A stretch of 46,682 nucleotides of DNA from Candidatus Nitrosopumilus sp. Its GTDB lineage: Archaea; Thermoproteota; Nitrososphaeria; Nitrososphaerales; Nitrosopumilaceae. Positions 42,590 through 46,682 of the stretch are shown here, in pieces; the stretch's first letter is position 1; each line of letters begins with the position of its first letter. The stretch spans positions 1 to 46,682 of the forward strand of contig JAJCXK010000025.1 in the NCBI GenBank assembly GCA_029263475.1, in the 5' to 3' direction. The translations under genes were made by a program, and so were the position numbers. The notes below the pieces were generated by a model. That model did not search any database and was not told where the DNA came from. It saw only the letters and a list, made by a program, of their open reading frames with translations.

Positions 42590-43502
42590 CGATGTACTTT
42601 TAGTATTTTTTGTAGTATTTTCTGTATTTACAGTAATTCCGACATTTGCTGAGAATCCTACACCTTACAATGAATGGGACTTTGACTTTGTAGAAATTGA
42701 AATTAGGCAGGACCCTGCTGACCTAAGAACAATGACAATCACTCCACGCGTGTTTTTTGAAGGTGACATGCCTTTGGGAACTGTAAATATTTCTGCCCAT
42801 GTTGTGGATCCTGACGGCAAGGAGTTCACGCATTTTGGAACAATTAGGGACATGAGTGATGGAAATATCAGATTTGTGAGATTGATGCATAATATGTCAG
42901 AGGAGGGAACATACACAATCAATCTGAGCATGACTCCTCCTGAAAAGCCATACCTTGATCACATCTTTGATACTGAAACTCTAACGTTTAAAGTAGAAAA
43001 AAATGGATTTGAAAAACCAGTAGAAACAATTGGCACTGACTCTGAGGAAATAATCACTTACATGATTGAAAATTCAGTCTCTGTAAAATATTATGAATCA
43101 ATACATGCTGCAATCAATCTTCCAAAAGAGCACACATTTGAAAAAATAACCGTAACTAATGATGAGTTTGTACAGGACTTTGCAATTGATACCCGAGACA
43201 TCTATCTGGAATCACAATCAGGATTTAGCAACTTGAGAGTTCATCTGGTAAAAGAGGGAAATTTTTTGCCAACAGCTGATGCTCAGAACTCAGTGCATGA
43301 CTATGTTAAATTCTACAAAGTAAACAAGGATGTATGTGCTTCTGCTGATTGTGTAAATATCAACAACGAAGAACCTGTGGATGAATTTCCGTTGTGGATT
43401 CTAGGATTTCTTGCATTGGTTGTTTTGGTAATACCTCTCTATAAACGAAACAACAACAGAACGTCACAGAGAAAATGGGGAAGTCCATATATAGAAAAAT
43501 AA
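42576..43502 (+). CDS. Cell-surface protein with signal peptide and C-terminal anchor
   Basis: Signal helix (VLLVFFVVFSVFTVIPTFA), a beta-sandwich-like body (TMTITPRVFFEGDMPLGTVNISAHVVDPDGKEF...), a second strand-rich part with a Cys pair (VCASADC), then a C-terminal helix (FPLWILGFLALVVLVIPLY) and a basic tail, so it is exported and membrane anchored. The start is uncertain: TTG 42558 and TTG 42576 are possible, both overlapping the previous gene's 3' end. Resembles thaumarchaeal surface proteins in layout. Confidence 0.7.
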   Translation: MVIINDVLLVFFVVFSVFTVIPTFAENPTPYNEWDFDFVEIEIRQDPADLRTMTITPRVFFEGDMPLGTVNISAHVVDPDGKEFTHFGTIRDMSDGNIRFVRLMHNMSEEGTYTINLSMTPPEKPYLDHIFDTETLTFKVEKNGFEKPVETIGTDSEEIITYMIENSVSVKYYESIHAAINLPKEHTFEKITVTNDEFVQDFAIDTRDIYLESQSGFSNLRVHLVKEGNFLPTADAQNSVHDYVKFYKVNKDVCASADCVNINNEEPVDEFPLWILGFLALVVLVIPLYKRNNNRTSQRKWGSPYIEK

Positions 43503-43510
43503 ACATGCAA

Positions 43511-43891
43511 TTATTTAATTTTGGGAATTTTGATTTTAGAATTTATCAGAACCATTTTTACATATTTGTCCTTGTATAAGGTATCTGTGTGTTTGCATGA
43601 CTCAAGATTGCATTTATTGCAAATGACTGTCTTCTCATAGATGTCCAGATCCAGACTTTCCTCAGGTTCTTCCAGATTAGGCAGAATGAACCTCGTTGGT
43701 TTCTCTTCTGTCTGGGAATATTTTTCTAGAAATTCCAAGGCTGCTTTTTTTGCAGCCTGTGACTTGTTGGTAACTCCTAACTTTTTTGCTTGTGGCGTCT
43801 TTGCAAAGTCATCTAGCAATTTCAGCAGATCACTTGGAATCTGGACTGCCGAATAGCTAGTCTTATTTTCAGTTAGAACCATTACAATCAT
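43511..43891 (-). CDS. Ribbon-helix-helix protein with Cys/His tail, 126 aa
   Basis: Residues 10-58 form an RHH domain (YSAVQIPSDLLKLLDDFAK...VTNKSQAAKKAALEFLEKY), as in CopG/plasmid regulators. The C-terminal part holds CNKCNLESCKH, four metal ligands in 11 residues, so DNA binding may be metal dependent. It converges with the surface-protein gene and is divergent from the 43994 gene across a very AT-rich promoter with a perfect palindrome. Confidence 0.7.
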   Translation of the reverse strand: MIVMVLTENKTSYSAVQIPSDLLKLLDDFAKTPQAKKLGVTNKSQAAKKAALEFLEKYSQTEEKPTRFILPNLEEPEESLDLDIYEKTVICNKCNLESCKHTDTLYKDKYVKMVLINSKIKIPKIK

Positions 43892-43943
43892 TATAATAAT
43901 TCTAATATATATATAATTATCTATATATTACTGTTATATCATA

Positions 43944-43956
43944 ATACTATTAGTAT
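43944..43956 (+). promoter_or_regulatory. Palindrome in AT-rich divergent promoter
   Basis: ATACTA-T-TAGTAT, perfect, in an almost pure A/T stretch (43905-43990) between two divergent genes. A probable RHH site and TATA region combined. Confidence 0.45.
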
Positions 43957-43993
43957 ATTATAAATAAGACTAATAATATTATAATATAGGATC

Positions 43994-44137
43994 ATGACTG
44001 AAAAATACGAAACCATACCTGTTTTTCCAGAAACAAAAATTCTAGTAGATGAGTTTGGCAAGAAAAATGAAACTTATGATGAACTGATTAATCGATTGCT
44101 AAAAATTGCCAAAGGAGTAGAGAATAATGGCAATTAA
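43994..44137 (+). CDS. Antitoxin-like (DUF7557/VapB-like) protein, 47 aa
   Basis: ETIPVFPETKILVDEFGKKNETYDELINRLLKIAK matches the small archaeal family TIPV...TYDELI.RLL, thought to be RHH-like antitoxins. ATG 43994 follows the AT-rich promoter. Its stop lies inside the next gene (overlap 11 nt), the usual layout of an antitoxin-toxin pair, though the neighbour is not a recognised toxin. Confidence 0.6.
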   Translation: MTEKYETIPVFPETKILVDEFGKKNETYDELINRLLKIAKGVENNGN

Positions 44138-44438
44138 GATATCATTTGATGAATTAAAAATCATCTCTGAATGCCTTACAAATGATATAGACAAACAATT
44201 TGCAGAATCACTGAATGTCTTTCTCAAGACAAAAAATGACGACTATTACTTTTATGGCAGAGAACCCGTTGATGCAAAAAGTATTCAAATTAGAATCACT
44301 TTGTTATGCCAGATATTATCATTAGTTGTTCAAATATCTTATAGTAGTAGTTCTCTTTATGTTACATTAAATTCCATTTTACAATCTGCATACTTGACAA
44401 ACCAAACATCAGTGTTTTTGTATGGGAGGAAGAAATGA
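44127..44438 (+). CDS. Hypothetical protein, 103 aa, coupled to antitoxin-like gene
   Basis: A helical start (SFDELKIISECLTNDIDKQFAESLNVFL) followed by a Tyr-rich strand (DDYYFYGREP) and a hydrophobic middle (TLLCQILSLVVQISYSSSSLYVTLNSIL). The overlap with the antitoxin-like gene before and the TFIIB-like gene after (ATGA) puts it in one operon. PIN or RelE motifs are not visible, so I do not call it a toxin. Confidence 0.55.
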   Translation: MAIKISFDELKIISECLTNDIDKQFAESLNVFLKTKNDDYYFYGREPVDAKSIQIRITLLCQILSLVVQISYSSSSLYVTLNSILQSAYLTNQTSVFLYGRKK

Positions 44439-45259
44439 TTAGAAATAGTATTCAAACTAATGCAGGTTATGCAATAACATCAATTCTAAAACCTCACTAT
44501 AGAAATTTTACCCCGTCTGCAATTCACATGCAAAGGTTGGTGCCATCAGAAGAAATTCAAACACAATGTTTTTGCACAAAATCCAAACCAGTAACAATTG
44601 ATCATGAAATTGTCTGTCAGGGATGTGGAATCGTTCTTGGCATTGACAATGAACAGACATTCTCCACTGGCAGTCATCTTAATTTGTATCTTAGAACAGA
44701 GATTGGGGCCAATCCAAAGGACAGGCCAAACGAAATCAGAAAATTACACATTCATTCTTCTGACAGCTCACAAATATCTGACATCTGCCAGAGTTTATTC
44801 CTGTCTGATCCGGTAACTGATGAGATATGGAATCTTTACCAGAAAACCAAATCAATTGTCCATTGCTCCAAGGCAAAATCTGCATGCTTTGCAATATATT
44901 ATACCTGTAGAAAGTATGAGATTCCTTTTGAGGAAGACATTGTAAGAAGCAAGGTTAGAATGTCGTTTCAAGTGATAAATGCACCTGCATTACTTGACGT
45001 ATTTTCTAAAATCAACAAACTCTCAAAAAAAATCCAAGGAGAACTACTAACGACTGAAATGGGAATAAGCACCAATGATGAAAATCCTGAAAACTTTTAC
45101 CTCAAGGCACACCTAAAGCAGGCACAGCAGAAACATCCCGATATCAATTTTCAGAAACTAAAGAACATTGCAAATTCCTTCTTTGGGGCTCAAAAAGGAA
45201 ACAATGACACCAGGGCCAAAAACGCCGTAAAACTGGCATTGGGGAGATTTGGATTATAA
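44435..45259 (+). CDS. Divergent TFIIB-like transcription factor, 274 aa
   Basis: Zinc ribbon C45/C47 ... C61/C64 (QCFCTK...IVCQGCGIVLG) followed by two cyclin-like repeats: ISDICQSLFLSDPVTDEIWNLYQKTK...KSACFAIYYTCRKYEIPF and a weaker second one. The B-reader/linker segment is short and altered, and the normal TFB DNA-recognition residues are not obvious, so it is a specialised paralogue. It sits between an antitoxin-like cluster and a ParB-like gene, which suggests a mobile or plasmid-derived cassette with its own initiation factor. Confidence 0.78.
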   Translation: MIRNSIQTNAGYAITSILKPHYRNFTPSAIHMQRLVPSEEIQTQCFCTKSKPVTIDHEIVCQGCGIVLGIDNEQTFSTGSHLNLYLRTEIGANPKDRPNEIRKLHIHSSDSSQISDICQSLFLSDPVTDEIWNLYQKTKSIVHCSKAKSACFAIYYTCRKYEIPFEEDIVRSKVRMSFQVINAPALLDVFSKINKLSKKIQGELLTTEMGISTNDENPENFYLKAHLKQAQQKHPDINFQKLKNIANSFFGAQKGNNDTRAKNAVKLALGRFGL

Positions 45260-46380
45260 TGCAAACTCAAATGAAAACAACAGTAAAACTCTCACAACTA
45301 AATGAAATTCCAAAATGTGCTACAATAACTAGCAATCTTGATGTGACCAGATTTGAAAAAATAGCACGAACTTCACCAAAAGACATTCCTGCCATCAGAG
45401 TTGGAAAAATTGGAAACAAACTGTATCCTGTCTCTCAACAGTATGTTGTTAAAGCATGTAAAAATGTTGGAGTGGCAGAAATTCATGCATACATTGAAGA
45501 ATATAACACAAAATACGATCTGTTTGCCGATCATGTGAGGCTTCATTCTGTTGATGAACCGATCAATCCACTTGCCATTAGAAGTATGGTCGATGAATTT
45601 GGCCTTTGTAACATGGATTCTTCAACTGCATTAAAAGAACTGTTTCTCAAGGACACGGGATATGTAAAAATAATCACAAGTAAGATTTCAGAAAACGCAA
45701 TCAACGAGTTGCAAAAACTCGTGGATCAAATGTCGTCAAGGCTTTCAGCCCGTAACTTGGTTTGCCCGATTTACATAATTTTACAGGTTGGGAAATTGGA
45801 AGAAAGCCTTCAACTGCAAGGGATAAACGAGATTAAAGGCGTTGTACTTTTGGAGGCAGATCACAGATTCATCTGGCCTACCCCTGACCAGGTGGATATG
45901 ATCCTATCTAACATCAAACCCTCCTCAAGATGCTCTCCTGCACAATTAGCTGATCTATCTGAATCCGTTGCAGACACACAAGACAACATGCATAAAAAAA
46001 ATACCGATGATAAAAAAAATACCGCCAAATCTAAACCAAGGTCAAAACCAAACACCGATACCAAAACGCTTCTAAAGCAAGCAAAAGACATTGTGATAAT
46101 TGCTAATGAAAAAGACGGTTCGCCTGACTACATAATGAATACAAAATCTAATGCAGTTCAAAAAATCAAAAAAACAGATGATGGGAAATCATTTGCATTG
46201 TATGGGGATTTGGGCAAAAAGGCGTTTACAATTCCAAATGATGTTGTGAAACACCATAATGTACAGCATAATGTCTTGCATCATAAGAATTTCACAACCA
46301 TTCCATCTGTGGAATCACAACTGAAAAAATTGGGAGGAAAGTCGGGATTAAAACTTACATTGTTTTGGTCCACAGAATAA
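45259..46380 (+). CDS. ParB/sulfiredoxin-like domain protein, 373 aa
   Basis: Residues 10-70 resemble the ParB N-terminal domain (VKLSQLNEIP...DIPAIRVGKIGNKLYPVSQQYVVKACKNVGVAEI): a declared set of names, then a value, then 'alone or run' logic. The middle is an alpha/beta region (PIYIILQVGKLEESLQLQGINEIKGVVLLEADHRF), then a basic Lys/Thr/Asp linker (250-275) and a C-terminal domain. Start ATG 45259 shares its A with the previous stop (TAATG). It may organise DNA next to the TFIIB-like factor. T-rich sequence at 46381-46402 is a likely terminator. Confidence 0.65.
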   Translation: MQTQMKTTVKLSQLNEIPKCATITSNLDVTRFEKIARTSPKDIPAIRVGKIGNKLYPVSQQYVVKACKNVGVAEIHAYIEEYNTKYDLFADHVRLHSVDEPINPLAIRSMVDEFGLCNMDSSTALKELFLKDTGYVKIITSKISENAINELQKLVDQMSSRLSARNLVCPIYIILQVGKLEESLQLQGINEIKGVVLLEADHRFIWPTPDQVDMILSNIKPSSRCSPAQLADLSESVADTQDNMHKKNTDDKKNTAKSKPRSKPNTDTKTLLKQAKDIVIIANEKDGSPDYIMNTKSNAVQKIKKTDDGKSFALYGDLGKKAFTIPNDVVKHHNVQHNVLHHKNFTTIPSVESQLKKLGGKSGLKLTLFWSTE

Positions 46381-46429
46381 TTTTTTTATTCTTTTTAACT
46401 TTATCTTGGATTCTAAAATAAATCTGCAG

Positions 46430-46682
46430 ATGCTAAAGATTACTCGAAGAAAGAATAATCTGCTGAAAAATTCTATAAACTACAAAATAGTTATGGGGGT
46501 CTTTGACGGAAAATTCTGCACTCCAGATGATTTGCCAAAGAAACATAGGAGGAAATATGTAAATTCCATATCTTATTTGAAAAAAAACCAACTTTTGGAA
46601 ATCAAAAACTCATGTCTATCTCTTAGTGACAATGGAATTTGGAGTGTAATTTGCGCAAAACTTGAGATATCATTTTTTGCTT
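46430..46682 (+). CDS. Small basic protein, winged-helix-like, 3' end outside window
   Basis: ATG 46430, 84 residues visible. Basic start (MLKITRRKNNLLKNSINYKIVMGVF), then CTPDDLPKKHRRKYVNSISYLKKNQLLEI followed by SLSDNGIWSVICAKL, a helix-turn-helix plus wing-like pattern. It could be a DNA-binding regulator of the preceding cassette. Truncated by the window, so the rest is unseen. Confidence 0.45.
   Translation, partial: MLKITRRKNNLLKNSINYKIVMGVFDGKFCTPDDLPKKHRRKYVNSISYLKKNQLLEIKNSCLSLSDNGIWSVICAKLEISFFA

Noticed and set aside
44435..45259. General TFB housekeeping factor
   Set aside because: The linker after the zinc ribbon and the second cyclin repeat are too divergent, and the gene lies in an accessory array.
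1..46682. CRISPR array or cas genes
   Set aside because: No regularly spaced identical repeats of suitable length and no Cas-like proteins; the 21-bp-phased repeats at 41150 are only three and have no spacers.

Overview
The window looks like a chromosomal segment of a marine or soil ammonia-oxidising archaeon (Nitrososphaerota, Nitrosopumilales-like; AT-rich). Support: a two-domain multicopper oxidase with a fused-operon ZIP transporter, CbtB/CbtA, a DUF4443 regulator, a DUF6659 protein, a divergent TFIIB-like factor, leaderless genes with TATA-like boxes about 25-30 nt before the start codon, and many tiny Cys/His metal-binding proteins. There are no tRNA or rRNA genes, no CRISPR array and no recognisable intact transposase.

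Layout. (1) 1-6.7 kb: the 5' part of an ATP-grasp/M20 peptidase fusion; a field of very small zinc-binding and membrane proteins containing a tandem duplication of a three-gene block (2.3-2.9 kb and 3.4-3.9 kb); a winged-helix protein with a Cys cluster; a secreted protein. (2) 6.8-11.9 kb: a decaying accessory stretch with a broken MscS channel, a Fic protein with three regularly spaced operator half-sites, a zinc-ribbon membrane protein, a truncated methyltransferase, several small or broken zinc-finger genes, and copies of a dispersed repeat. (3) 11.9-20.6 kb: metal and thiol homeostasis, namely an HxlR regulator divergent from a four-gene membrane/secreted cluster, DUF4443 divergent from cbtBA with a perfect 17-bp palindrome between them, and a DtxR/MntR-type regulator followed by an MCO-ZIP operon with a palindromic operator touching its TATA box. 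(4) 20.9-41.4 kb: a defence island. A 1246-residue STAND NTPase with an N-terminal nuclease-like domain is bracketed by two direct copies of the dispersed repeat. Next come a minus-strand operon (YwbE-AlbA_2 fusion, RNase J-like hydrolase, DGQHR protein), a divergent plus-strand operon (GHKL ATPase, SF2 helicase, PLD-like nuclease), and a complete phosphorothioation set dndB-C-D-E-A on the minus strand running into it. (5) 41.2-46.7 kb: two ribbon-helix-helix regulators with their own palindromes, a surface protein, an antitoxin-like protein overlapping an unknown ORF, a TFIIB-like factor, a ParB-like protein and the start of another ORF.

How it fits together. DndA-E would place sulfur in the DNA backbone, and DndB is a known repressor type whose promoter here carries three 21-bp-phased repeats. 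No DndF/G/H or SspE was recognised. The six genes between the STAND gene and dndA (GHKL, helicase, PLD, AlbA_2, MBL, DGQHR) are therefore the best candidates for a sulfur-sensing restriction module of unfamiliar composition, and the STAND nuclease is a likely second, infection-sensing defence layer inserted as a cassette.
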